This document shows, piece after piece, positions 51,689 through 62,638 of a stretch of 64,000 nucleotides of DNA. The notes under the pieces were generated by a model. That model saw only the letters and a program-made list of their open reading frames with translations, was not told the origin of the DNA and searched no databases. Where the stretch lies: positions 80,351,955-80,415,954 of the forward strand of contig OY755039.1 in assembly GCA_963576565.1 (NCBI GenBank), written 5' to 3'. This DNA comes from Aspidapion aeneum. Lineage: Eukaryota > Arthropoda > Insecta > Coleoptera > Brentidae. The translations under genes and the position numbers were made by a program. The number at the start of each line of letters is the position of its first letter. Position 1 is the stretch's first letter.

Positions 51689-52190
51689 TTTAAAAGGTTA
51701 AAGTGTAAAGTAAAGCAATAGTTAATAAGGGAAGCAAATTTAAAAAATATATCGTACTACTTTTCAAATTCCCTCGTAAACCAAGATTCAAAGCAATATT
51801 AAAAGGCCAGCGGCTTTTAGCAAATATTGAGTAAAGAACAGCAAGTTTTTAGCAAAAAGTATAAATGCTAATAAATATGCACAAAAAATTTAGCAACTGA
51901 TAAGAGTTTCTGAATTTGTGTAGGTACGCAAGAAAACGCAAGCCTTACATACATCGACAGCGCAATAATTTTTAATTTTGAAAAAAAATAAATTTTTTAA
52001 AATTTGTATGCAATTTGTATATTGCACAAATAAAAAATGCAATGCAAGTTGGTACGTGCAACGTACAATAGACACACCGTAGATAAAATGTAAAACCTAA
52101 GATATGCCTTGTCTCAAAAAGACGCAAAGTAAAGTCCTAACTTCAAACACAATTATGCAACTCTGAGAGCACCTATTACGCAGAACGGGA
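51689..52190 (-). other. BEL copy B untranslated leader
   Basis: About 500 bp between the primer-binding site and the gag ATG. AT-rich; no conserved motif noted and no credible small gene. Confidence 0.6.
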
Positions 52191-52209
52191 AATCCGGCTC
52201 GAAGGACCA
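52191..52209 (-). other. BEL copy B primer-binding site, tRNA-Tyr
   Basis: Minus-strand TGGTCCTTCGAGCCGGATT lies five bases inside the 5' LTR. It is the exact complement expected for the 3' end of insect tRNA-Tyr as I recall it. Confidence 0.85.
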
Positions 52210-52214
52210 AAAAA

Positions 52215-52968
52215 TGGTCGGTCGAGACGTATTTCGCATGAAAAAGTCAACAAACCAACCGAACTGTAGCAATAGGGATCTCCAGTCCAATAGTTCCCAC
52301 TCTTAGGTTACACTTTTGTGTTTTTAGTTAGGAATAGTAGCATAGGGAATAAGTAAAAAATGTAAAGAAACGCAGCTCAAAAACACTTTGACTTACCCTT
52401 GGATGAAAGGAACTTGGTACATGGACAACTGCACAGTCGAATCCAAATAATTCCAATCAAAGTAGTAGTAGTAGCACATCAAAGCAATCCATAAAATGTT
52501 TATACACGACCGTGGTCTTAAAAAACACGCATGTGATTTCACTTGGCGATCAATATATATCACTGGTATGGAGAGTACCCCAAATATTCGCATGAGATCC
52601 GTATAGCAAGACGGACTTTGGAGCACTGCTATATGTAGCAATACAGCAGTAAGGTATGTATAAAATTAGGGAAAACTTAAATTAAAAAAAGATGGAAAAT
52701 GGATATACTCAAGGTAGAAAAAGCAAAAATAATAAAGTAAAGTCAATGCATTCTTGAGCATATAATTCACCGCGCAAATTCAAATTTTTACCCTTTTTGT
52801 AGGCAAGGCATATCTTAGTAACTAAATTAGTTTAAACCAAGAAATAAAAGTAACTTTAAGTATAAAGTTTGAGCATAACTCTAGCAAAAAAAAGAAAATA
52901 AAAAGCATTCTAATTTAGATAAATGTCTCTAAATTTTATATCTTAAAACTAAACGCCGGGACGAAGCA
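52215..52968 (-). repeat. BEL copy B 5' LTR
   Basis: Near-identical partner of 45700-46453, ending GACGAAGCA before the ACCAG target duplication. Confidence 0.93.
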
Positions 52969-52973
52969 ACCAG

Positions 52974-53473
52974 ATCACATCATAAATCTGAAAACCGCAT
53001 ATCCTTATCTATTTTCCTCCTTTACACCTCTCACTCACCCCCTTATTTCCGATTTTTTTTCATTGTATTGTCATCACATGAAATCAAATCTGAAAACCGC
53101 ATTTCTATCTGTTTTGGTTCCAAAGTTATGAATTTATCCCCTTAATCCCCCTAAATTACTTTTAGCTAATCAATAATGCAGATGCAGTTTAGTACCTACA
53201 GAGGTGTAGATTATGAAATAACTTTCTTCCCGCCAAATTTGATATGGAAAGTGTTCGTCATTTTTTTTATGCCGAATTAATTGTGTTTTTTTATATGTAC
53301 GTCCGCTTATAAAGTACACATTTTCTGGTCCCTTGAGAGTGCGTTAGAACCAGAGTACACTGCATATTAGAAATTAAAATTGTGTCTGCAAAATGTAAAA
53401 AAAGTACCCCTAAATATCACGTGACATCCGTCATTTAACGTCGCATTAATAAAGGATAAAGTTAGCTAATGGA
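52974..53473. other. No gene recognised
   Basis: Intervening sequence with a repeated TCTGAAAACCGCAT word at about 52988 and 53090. No coding or element ends. Confidence 0.35.
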
Positions 53474-53775
53474 CAGAGGCGTAGCGTGCCTTGAAGGGGC
53501 GGCGGGGTCAAAGGTTGAAAAGGGCGCCCATAAAAAATTTTGCGCCACAAAAAAAAGGCCAATTCGCCGCCCCCTCGATTTGCCTTTGCCGCCCCCTCAC
53601 TTTCCGGCCCTGCTACTAAATAAAGCTTAGGGCACCCATGGGGCGCCAATACCCTCGTGTGGGGCGGGGGCGACGAACCTTCCGCTAAGCCCTCACGCTA
53701 AGCCGCTGCTAACGGTGATTGGCGATATCACCCTGTGCGGGGTCCCCGGTCGCACCCCCCCTAGTTACGGCACTG
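53474..53775. mobile_element. hAT-like MITE with CAGAGGCGTAGC ends
   Basis: The left end CAGAGGCGTAGCGTGCC and right end CCTAGTTACGGCACTG are imperfect complements. The interior is GC-rich (GCCGCCCC, GCGCCCAT). Target duplication not established. Confidence 0.5.
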
Positions 53776-54088
53776 GCGTGCAAAAGGTCCCTACTATAGA
53801 TATTAGAGACTTATTGGAAGTGAAATAGGGTCTAGCAGTATCTTGACACAGTGGCGCACCCAGGAGTATGTCTTGGGGGGTCCCAGGTCTCATAATGTTG
53901 TACAATGGTGACTTGATAATCCGGATCATTTAAAACCGGCCCGAACCGAATTATCGAGGAATCCGGATTATTGAGGACTTTTTTAATCACAATAAATGTA
54001 TAAATGTAACTAAAAAGCATGAATTAATAGAATATGTAATGATTTTATTTTAAATGAACACAAAATCATAAAAGAAAAGAAAATCCTT

Positions 54089-54559
54089 TGTTAGCTCCCG
54101 CTAAATTTCGCGGTTGTTTTTATATTTTTAAAACCACACAATTGGATGAAGGACAGAAAGCATTTTGCGCATTTGGACATGCGCACCAACAATCAGGGAG
54201 ATCCTTTGTCAATCGCCTCGAGAAATGGCGTGTTAATTTCGTTCTCCAACTATTTCAAATTTCTACACCTGAAAGTGCTCGATTTTGGTGTACTGAAGCA
54301 TAGAACTAGAAACTTCAGCCCTTCAGCTACGTGGTGACATCATTAGATCCGGAAAAGGGCCCCTTGGAACGTGGAGAAATTGGCTGCAAACTGGTGAGTG
54401 CTTTGTTTCTGATTGCCGTTGTGTGGCACCAACAATTAACCTATGGACGTTTGATTATTTCGTAATTTCATATCAATTTATTTATGTTTGTTCGCGCTTT
54501 CATTAATTAAAATATTTACAGTCCTTTGCAGTTATCGTTTTTCTTACCGCGGGCTAAGA
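54089..54559 (+). repeat. BEL copy C 5' LTR
   Basis: Starts TGTTAGCTCCCGC; its last bases read CTAAGA where the 3' LTR has CTAACA. A degenerate tRNA-Tyr-type primer site (TGTTCCTTTCGACC) follows a few bases later. Confidence 0.9.
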
Positions 54560-54836
54560 TAAGTGTTCCTTTCGACCCGAATTAATTTACTCCATACGAC
54601 GGTATTAATAAGTCGGCCATTTATTTTCACTTTTCACGCCGAGATCAAGGCGGCCTTGAATTTTCCCATCGTATTGAAACGAGAGAAAGTCGTTCGACCT
54701 TCGGTGTCGGCGCAGTACCTGTTTTCGGTCCGCTGCTATGGTAACGGGTCTAATACCGCATGGTCATTCAGTATAAACAAATTCGAGGATCAATCAAAAA
54801 ACCAAACAAACAACATTTCTCATTTATGTGTTAGGT

Positions 54837-55120
54837 GTGTTCCATATCATTTCGATATTTAAAACAATTTTCATCAATTGCGATAAATTAGTGCATATTT
54901 TCGACAATTCGTCATTTTTCTATTTCAGAAGCATTAATTTAGCGATAATTGTATATTTACCGACATTTCTGTGATTAGATGTGTTCCATATCATTTCGAT
55001 ATTTAAAACAATTTTCATCAATTGCGATAAATTAGTGCATATTTTCGACAATTCGTCATTTTTCTATTTCAGAAGCAATAATTTAGCGTTAATTGTATAT
55101 TTACCGACAATTTCGTCATT
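54837..55120 (+). repeat. 144 bp tandem duplication in the BEL leader
   Basis: GTGTTCCATATCATTTCG begins at 54837 and again at 54981, and both units run through CGACAATTCGTCATTTTTC to ATTTACCGACA. The minus-strand copy A has the same duplication at about 28890-29175, so it is an inherited feature of the family leader. Confidence 0.85.
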
Positions 55121-55134
55121 TCAAAGGTAAAATC

Positions 55135-55977
55135 ATGTCTGTCAAAAAAGCCGTGCAAAATAGCAAGGGTTTTTTATCTGCGATCACCGAGTGTTATGTG
55201 TTTTCACAGACCGCGGCAAAGGACGAAAAAGCGAGAAACGAGTTTCAAGTGAGGTATTCCGATTTGGATGAAACCTTCGATAAATGCATGCTGGCACATA
55301 ATGATGTCATTATGTTGATAGACGACTCGGACGACGAGGAGTTTAAAACGCAGGATGCGATCCTTTCAGAAGCTCGTAAATATTTTTATGCGTGTAAGGG
55401 GGTTTACTCTAAAATATTTCCGGTTGAGGCCCCAACCCTTTCGGGATCATATGTTCGACAAAACGAATCTGAACGTCCAAAACTCAAAGAGTTAGGTATT
55501 CCCATATTTCGAGGTGATAAAAAATTATGGCCAAGCTTTTTCGATCTTTTTAATAACATTATAGATCAAAATCAAAGTCTAAGTAACGTTCGAAAACTTC
55601 AATATTTATTTTCATATCTCGAGGATGAGCCTTTAAAATTGATATCAGGGATTAGCTTATCTGATCAAAATTATAAAATTGCTTACGACAAATTAGTCAA
55701 TAGATATCAAAACAAGCGAGACCTCGCAAATGATGCTTTAAGCACAATTATGAACTCCACCTTAAAAAACGAGTCAGCTAAAGAATTGCGTAATTTAATT
55801 GACACCTTTTCTGAATCCCTAGAAATTTTAAAATCACTTAGCTTTGACGTTGACAGTTGGGACTTTATTATTTTTTTCATTTTGTTAGAAAAATTGGATA
55901 TTCCGACGCGTTCAAATTTCGAAATGAGTCACGCCAATACTAATACCGAAATTTCCACTTTTCAGTCACTTTTTTAA
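55135..55977 (+). pseudogene. BEL copy C Gag (terminated by a point stop)
   Basis: The first ATG is at 55135 (SVKKAVQNSKG). The frame runs through DDSDDEEF, LGIPIFRGDKKLWPSFFDLF, RKLQYLFSYLEDEPLKLI and YDKLVNRYQNKRDLAND to a TAA at 55975. At that position copy A has CAA, and downstream the frame stays open into the zinc knuckles at 56190. So Gag and Pol are a single frame in the family and this stop is a private mutation. Gag would form the particle and bind RNA. Confidence 0.88.
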
Positions 55978-56001
55978 TTTCTAGAAAAAAGATGTAAAGT
56001 T

Positions 56002-59000
56002 TTGGAATCACTTCCTCAATCAAGAGCACCCAAAAAGGTGCCTATCTATCAAAAATCAAATTCTATGCAAAATCAGTCTGGGCAAAAGCCTACCTATCAA
56101 AATTCAAATTCTATGCGAAATCAGTTTGGGCAAAAGCCTACCTATAAATCATCCAATTCGCCTTTTATAGGACTGGCTGGCACCTCAACTAATTCAAGTA
56201 CGGGAATAAAATGTTTCCGGTGTAATCAAGGTCACGTGCTTTCGAAATGTCAAACATTTCTTGATCTCTCACCTATCGATCGCCTATCTTTCGTCAGGCA
56301 GAAAAAATTATGTCTAGCGTGTTTTCATCCCTTGCATGGGGTAGATACGTGCAAATCAAAATATTCATGCAGGACTTGCAATAGTAAAAGGCACCACACT
56401 TTAACTCATATCTTAGAAATTAATCAAGAGTCTGGAAGCCAAAATACTAGTCCTGTCATTCACACACCACCTGTCAATAATCTTCATGTGTCATTAAATA
56501 CCTCAGGACCTTCAGGTACCTTTCTTTTATGCACCGCCATAATAGATGTTATGGACGGTGGCGGAAATTTTCAACCTGTAAGGGCACTGCTTGATTCTGG
56601 ATCACAGACAGGATTCATCAGTGAAAAGTGTATTCAGCGTCTTAATCTTCCTAGGCGAAGTTACACCACTGAAATATTCGGATTAAATCAGATGTCTTCT
56701 TTTACTTCCAAAGGGCTCGTTCAATGTCACATTAAGCCACAAGGACAGATCACTCCTTTACTTAATTTCGAAGCAATTGTCGTTCCACAATTATGTTCCA
56801 ATATGCCTACATTCACTTTGAACGATAATCAGTGGAAACACTTGGAAAACCTTAAACTTGCCAACCCATCTTATTTCAAATCTAGACCTGTGGACCTAGT
56901 TATTGGTTGCGAGATATTCACACAGATATTCAAGGAGGGCAGGGTTCTTGGACAAATAGGGCAACCTTCAGCCCTTGAAACTATCTTTGGCTGGGTCGTC
57001 ATGGGAAAGGTTGACGAAGTAGGTAGTCTTACGGAACGAACCAGTTGTTTTTTAACGAGTCATTCACCTCCTTTAGAGGTCATTCTCCCTAGGTTTTGGG
57101 AAATCGAACATTTGCCTAAAAAACAAATCTTATCAAAGGAAGAAAAACAAGCAGAATCAATTTTTACTGCGAGTGTAGTACGGCGACCGAGCGGTAGATT
57201 CATGGTAGATCTTCCGTTTAAAGATAAAATAAACCCTGACCTAGGAAATACTTATCCGCAAGCTTATCGTAGATTTTTACTTCTAGAAAATAGATTAATC
57301 AAAAATCCTGATCTGTACACTGCCTATTCAAGTTTCATGCAAGACTATATCGATTCTAATCATATGAGTTTAGTTTTGTCTAGTCAACCAAAGGTCGACG
57401 TATTATGTTTTTTAGCACATCATTGCGTACTAAAGTCGGAAAGCTTAAGTACAAAATTAAGGGTAGTCTGGGATTGTTCGGCAGTCACCCCAAAAAATAT
57501 TAGTCTCAATGACACGTTGTTATCGGGACCGAAACTTCAAAAAGATATTGCTTCTTTACTACTTACGTTTCGTCTTAATCCTATTGCCTACATTGCTGAT
57601 ATCAAACAGATATTCCGTCAAGTCCTTGTCAATCCTTATCACCGTCCTTATCATAGGATATTGTGGAGGTTTTCTCCACCGGACCCACTTTCAGTGTGGG
57701 AACTTTCTACTGTCACTTCTGGCATGACCTGCTCACCTTTTCTAGCCATGCGTACATTAAATGAGCTGGCAGAGAGAGAAAAGGAACATTTTCCTATGGC
57801 TAGTACTGTTCTAAAAACGTCAATCTATATCGACGATATCTTGGGAACTAGCCCTTCGCTTTCTGAAGCTCTTTCCCTTCAAACGGAACTCAATGATTTG
57901 TTGAAGTCGGGAGGATTTGAACTTAAAAAATGGGCAAGCAATTGTCCTGATTTATTGGCAACATTGCCAGAATCCGATCGTCAAATGCCTCTCTCTTTTG
58001 ACAAGGAGGAACCCCACTTTATCAAAGTTTTAGGACTTCAATGGCATCCAAAAAACGACATTTTTTCCTATCAATGCCGAATGAAGGACAAACCCCCAAC
58101 CAAACGTGCTATTTTATCTATCATAGGAACAATCTTCGATCCCTTAGGTTTTCTTTGCCCCTTGTTGCTACAAGCAAAATTTATTTTGCAACAGTTGTGG
58201 ATATCAAAAATAGGCTGGGACGAAGAACCAGATTCTTCTATCATCGACTCTTGGAACAAACTTCGTTCTGAATTCCCGCTTCTTTCCAATTTTCAATTAC
58301 CCCGACAAATCAAACTGTCAAAAACCAATACCTGTCAAATCATCGGCTTCTGTGACGCTTCAATTCGAGGCTACGCAGGCGTCGTATATTTTCGTGTAGA
58401 AGAGGAAAATAATATATCTGTTTCTCTCATATCTGCAAAATCTAGGGTCGCGCCTATAAAGTCACAATTTTGGCTAGGCTAGAACTCCTAGGCGCATTTC
58501 TTTTAAGCGAATTAATTGACTTCGTTTTATCTAGGTATGAAGGAAAAATAACTTTCACAAATATCGTTACTTTCTGCGACTCGCAAGTCGTATTGCACTG
58601 GCTTTCATCCCCTCCTAATCGCTGGCAAACCTTTGTTGGAAATCGAGTCAGTAGAATCCAAGAAATCATTCCCTCAAACTCGTGGCGCTACTTCCTTCTG
58701 CTTTAAATGCAGCCGATATTGCGTCACGAGGGACCACCCCTTCACAGCTCATGTCACATGACATGTGGTGGAACGCACCGTCGTTTTTGTGGTCTCCCGA
58801 AAACGAATGGCCCGATTTTCATAAATCAAAAATGCCGATCGATTTCGGAGATATTAATCTGGAGAAAAAGCCAAAGGTCTGTTGCAATGCGATAATTGAC
58901 GTTAACTTCTTAGATCAGCTTCTTATCAAATATTCATCTATATCAAAAATTCAACGTATCATTTGTTATGTCCTTCGAATAGTTAACCTTTTTCAAAACC

Positions 59001-60397
59001 ATTCCTATCAAAAACCCACTAAGCCGTCGGACCAAAAAGTTATTTTTGAGAATATTGTTTTTCCTACCACCGGTGAGATGCAAAGTGCGTTATACCTTCT
59101 TATCAAACGCGTTCAAGGTTCTTGTTTTTCTGAGCTTTTTTCCGCGTTATCTAAGGATAAACCAATACCGAAACCTTTTCGAAAACTTTCACCTTTTCTT
59201 GATGAAAATAATATCATTAGAGTCGGTGGCAGATTACAAAAATCTGACCTTTTGTCTTATTCTGCAAAACAACCCGTCTTACTTTCGAATAACCATCGTT
59301 TAACTACTCTTCTTATCGAGTCCACTCATCGACAATACCTTCATCCTGGGTTTAAAACATTACATAATCTGCTTTTACAGCAATTTTGGATATTATCTGC
59401 CAGACGGGCAATTCAAAGAACCATATCCAAGTGTTTGCAATGTTTTAGAATCAACCCTAAACCCTATAGACCGCCCATAATGAGTTCACTTCCCGCTCAT
59501 CGAATCAATCAACTTAAACCTTTTTCGAGTGTAGCTATCGACTTTTGTGGACCTTTCGTTGTGATTCCTCATCGTTACCGTGGTTGTAAAGCTTTCAAAT
59601 CGTATGTCTGTGTGTTTGTCTGTACGGCCACACATTGCGTGCATTTGGAATTAACCATGGTCCACCGAAGGGTTCGTAGGTGCATTCCATCGATTCATTT
59701 CCAGACGTGGAAGCGTGACGCAATGCTGGTCAGATCAAGGCAGTAATTTTATAGGGTTTCGTAACCAATTATTTGATTACGCAAGAAGTGCGGCCACCAG
59801 ACTTTCTATTCGTTGGCATCTGGGACCTCCTCTCAGTCCACATTTCAATGGCCTGGCAGAAGCTGGTGTCAAAAGTTTTAAAACTCACTTTGTTCGATTG
59901 TCGGCGACCAGAAGTTGTCTATCATGGAAATGTCCACCCTTACATGTCGCATAGAAGCCGTACTTAATAGTCGCCCTTTATCTCCTGCCTCTTCAGACCC
60001 ACACGATCTTCAACCTCTTACCCCTGGGCATTTTTTGACCCTTGAACCCCTTAATTCAGAAATTCCGGAGTCAGATTTGTCCGAGGTTCCCCTAAATCGG
60101 CTCTCGAGATGGCAACTAATCCAAAAACTATATAATGATTTTTGGAAACGGTATTCTATAGAGTATTTGCATACGCTACAACAGCGACACAAGTGGGCTG
60201 ATTCGTCCCCAAATATCAAATTAAATGATTTGGTTATCATAACAAGTGATCACATTCAATCACCTTTGAAATGGCCGGTCGGTCGGGTCATCGAACTGCA
60301 TCCCGGCGGGGACGGTCAGGTGCGTGTTGCGACGGTACAAACGGTTACCGGTGTTTATAAGCGGCCAGTTGTAAAACTGTGCCTCTTGCCAAATTAA
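56002..60397 (+). pseudogene. BEL copy C Pol (four small deletions)
   Basis: Domain order: knuckles CFRCNQGHVLSKC, CLACFHPLHGVDTC and CRTC; protease RALLDSGSQTGFI; RT (RVVWDCSA, YIADIKQIFRQV, SIYIDDILG); RNase H (IGFCDASIRGY, FCDSQVVLHWLS); integrase zinc site (HRQYLHPGF, CLQC) and core (VAIDFCGPF, WSDQGSNF, GLAEAG); and the end RPVVKLCLLPN. Compared with copy A, one base is missing at about 58466, one at about 58688, five at about 59660 and one at about 59900, each shifting frame. RT up to 58450 is open. Copy A is intact at all four of these sites, and this copy is intact at the sites broken in A. Confidence 0.88.
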
Positions 60398-60631
60398 AAG
60401 TAATTTTAATTTTTCTACCTATTACCGGGTATTACAATAGGTTTTTCTTTATTTTTATTTTTTTTGAATTTTTTGTTTGTTTGTTTTGCCTTTTTCGGGA
60501 TTTCGTTATCTCTAAATAAACTTACGATACTTATCTGTTTTCATTCATTTATATTTATCGGTCGATCATTTTTCTTATATCTATATCTGTCCGGTTGAGA
60601 TTCTAAAATTGTGTGTTTTGGAGGGCAGTTA

Positions 60632-61102
60632 TGTTAGTTCCCGGTAAATTTCGCGGTTGTTTTTAAATTTTTAAAACCACACAATTGGATGAAGGACAGA
60701 GTGCATTTCGCGCATTTGGACATGCGCACCAACAATCAGGGAGATCCTTTGTCAATCGCCTCGAGAAATGGCGTGTTAATTTCGTTCTCCAACTATTTCA
60801 AATTTCTACACCTGAAAGTGCTCGATTTTGGTGTACTGAAGCATAGAACTAGAAACTTCAGCCCTTCAGCTACGTGGTGACATCATTAGATCCGGAAAGG
60901 GGCCCCTTGGAACGTGGAGAAATTGACTGCAAACTGGTGAGTGCTTTGTTTCTGATTGCCGTTGTGTGGCACCAACAATTAACCTATGGACGTTTGATTA
61001 TTTCGTAATTTCATATCAATATATTTATGTTTGTTCGCGCTTTCATTAATTAAAATATTTACAGTTCATTGCAGTTATCGTTTTTCTTACCGCGGGCTAA
61101 CA
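60632..61102 (+). repeat. BEL copy C 3' LTR
   Basis: TGTTAGTTCCCGG...GGGCTAACA, followed by the TCCTT target duplication. Confidence 0.92.
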
Positions 61103-61254
61103 TCCTTTACTTAACAAAAAAAAAATTCTCTATACTAATTCATTTTTATCAGCTTCTAGCACTATTATGTCGGTTTGGAAGGTTTTCCTACGTTTGCCAA
61201 GGCCTATTCTCCCTCCCTCCTTTGATTCTGACAATCATCTTCTGTCAGATTTTT

Positions 61255-61640
61255 TTAACTCATTGATCTTTGGATTGACTGTTGCCATTTTAGTATAGGA
61301 CGCCTTTTTTTTCTGCGACCTATTGGTTGCCATTCTAGGACCTGCTTTGGTAATCTTTCGTCGTTCATTCGTTGGACATGGCCGTACCATATGAGTTGTC
61401 TTTTAGTGATGTCATCCGTTATGCTTCCCTCGATTTCCATTCTTTCTTTTATGGTCTCAATTCTTATATGATTTGTTCTAGATATTCTCATTGATCTTCT
61501 TCCATTTCGACACTTTCCATTTTTGTTTTATATTTTTTTGTTAGTCTCTATTCCACACAACAGCGTGCTTTTCAGTATTGTTTGATATATGTTAAATTTT
61601 ACATTCTTTTTTATCTCTTCGCTCCATAAAATACTGTTAA
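61255..61640 (-). pseudogene. LINE reverse-transcriptase C-terminal remnant
   Basis: On the minus strand LNSILWSEEIKKN and STLLCGIE (about 61640-61550) are followed after a frame change by MRISRTNHIRIETI, RQLIWYGHVQRMNDERLPKQ and GRRKKRRPILKW. This is the post-RT region typical of many insect non-LTR elements (RLxWYGHVxRM). Only a few hundred bases remain. It probably inserted in the Tigger-like element before or after the BEL copy; the order cannot be read. Confidence 0.75.
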
Positions 61641-61704
61641 GACATCATTACAATAACTTTTTTGATCGACTTTTTCCGGACTAGGTTCATTCACCCTCTT
61701 CATT

Positions 61705-61860
61705 TCTGTCAACCTTTTCGGCTGATGTGCCCACTCCATACTTCAGAGCTAAAGCTTTTCCAATAACGTACCACGTTTTTATGCATCAATAATCTTCGAC
61801 TTTTCTTCTATGGTCAAAGTTTTATGTTTCCATTTGATTGCAGTAATTCTCGACACGACC
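61705..61860 (-). pseudogene. Tigger/CENP-B-type transposase N-terminus remnant
   Basis: Minus-strand reading gives KWKHKTLTIEEKSKIIDA, a stop, KRGTLLEKL, then after a one-base shift LALKYGVGTSAEKV. This is the first helix-turn-helix of CENP-B/Tigger transposases (conserved LT-x-EEK, I-x-x-L/D, LA-x-KYGVG-x-S). Together with the ends at 53903 and 62105 it shows the host element was a minus-strand Tigger. The DDE core is not visible. Confidence 0.7.
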
Positions 61861-62445
61861 GTGACCTATACTTGCCCTCGCCCCAAAAACCTAGATGAGA
61901 ACTGCTGAATGCGGCCATCAAACCAACCAAATCACAGGTTAAAACCTGCATTATTATGTTAGTTATTATTATAATAAAAAAGAAGAGTCAGGATAATTGA
62001 ATCAAGTAAAATCCGTATAACCGAATACCTCCATGGACTGCTGACGCTATTTAGACTACCGAAGCATCCCGTTTATCGCGTGGACGGATTATCGAGTCAC
62101 CACTGTATTTTAGCTACTTTATCTTTTTATTCATGAAATATGTGAAAAATATCTAAAGAATTCTAAGGCTAGGGGGGGGGGGCGGAGCCCGAGGCCCTCC
62201 CTGGGTGCGCCCATGCGAGACATCTACGCTTGAGCAAATGCGCCGTCAAATACAGAAGACTATCATAAAGTCATGCAGTAGGCAGTATTTGGGTAACTGG
62301 GGCTAATTTTGACGGTTAATTATGAGGCTACTTTAGTTAATCTTTAGGGCTGGCGAGGGGTGAGTGAGGGGAGTCAGCCCTCCTCTGCTCCTGACTGCTG
62401 ATGTTCTTGCGTCACCGTGTTACGCCGCTAAATAAGTGTTGTATT

Positions 62446-62638
62446 CAATGGCGTACGCACAAATAAATACTGGGGGGGTTTAAGCGCGGATCGATATGCA
62501 GAGATGGATCCTGGGGGGGGATGCGCAGATCGATACATTTTAATATTGATTTTTGGAGAAAAATCATGTTTTAGGGGTCAATATTTAATAGCTATAGGGG
62601 CCCTTAACCCCCTAGCCCCTGCTCTACGTAGGCCACTG
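62446..62638. mobile_element. hAT-like MITE with CAATGGCGTACG ends
   Basis: The left end CAATGGCGTACGCAC and right end CTACGTAGGCCACTG are imperfect complements. G and C runs lie inside. Confidence 0.5.

Larger units (their letters stand above)
45700..52968 (-). mobile_element. BEL/Pao retrotransposon, copy B (young, minus strand)
   Basis: 754 bp LTRs at 45700-46453 and 52215-52968 differ at only three positions by eye. The flanks carry ACCAG at 45695-45699 and 52969-52973. It has a tRNA-Tyr primer site, a purine tract, gag, and a pol with protease, RT, RNase H and integrase in BEL order. This is a different family from copies A and C (different LTR and only distant proteins). Near identity of the LTRs points to recent insertion. 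Two frame changes separate gag from pol and RT from RNase H/integrase. Confidence 0.95.
54089..61102 (+). mobile_element. BEL/Pao retrotransposon, copy C (plus strand)
   Basis: LTRs at 54089-54559 and 60632-61102 (TGTTAG...CTAACA) are flanked by TCCTT at 54084-54088 and 61103-61107. Same family as copy A. LTRs differ at about twelve bases by eye. gag and pol are collinear in one frame in principle but carry one stop and four small deletions. It lies inside the Tigger-like element. Confidence 0.95.
53903..62105 (-). mobile_element. Tigger-like transposon, minus strand, split by a BEL element
   Basis: The ends CAATGGTGACTTGATAATCC (left) and GGATTATCGAGTCACCACTG (right) are inverted and flanked by TA at 53901-53902 and 62106-62107. 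A minus-strand helix-turn-helix typical of Tigger/CENP-B transposases is near the right end (61705-61860). The interior is mostly replaced by BEL copy C (54089-61102) and a LINE remnant (61255-61640). Confidence 0.75.
53849..62215. mobile_element. hAT-like MITE split by nested insertions
   Basis: The left end CAGTGGCGCACCCAGGAGTA..TGTCTTGGGG is at 53849-53902. The right part resumes at about 62108 (TTTTAGCTACTTTATC, ATTCATGAAATATGTG, CTAAGGCTAGGGG) and ends CCTGGGTGCGCCCATG at 62215. Read across the gap, the two parts follow the uninterrupted relative at 63440-63752, so a short MITE was split by the Tigger-like element at 53903-62105. Confidence 0.75.
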
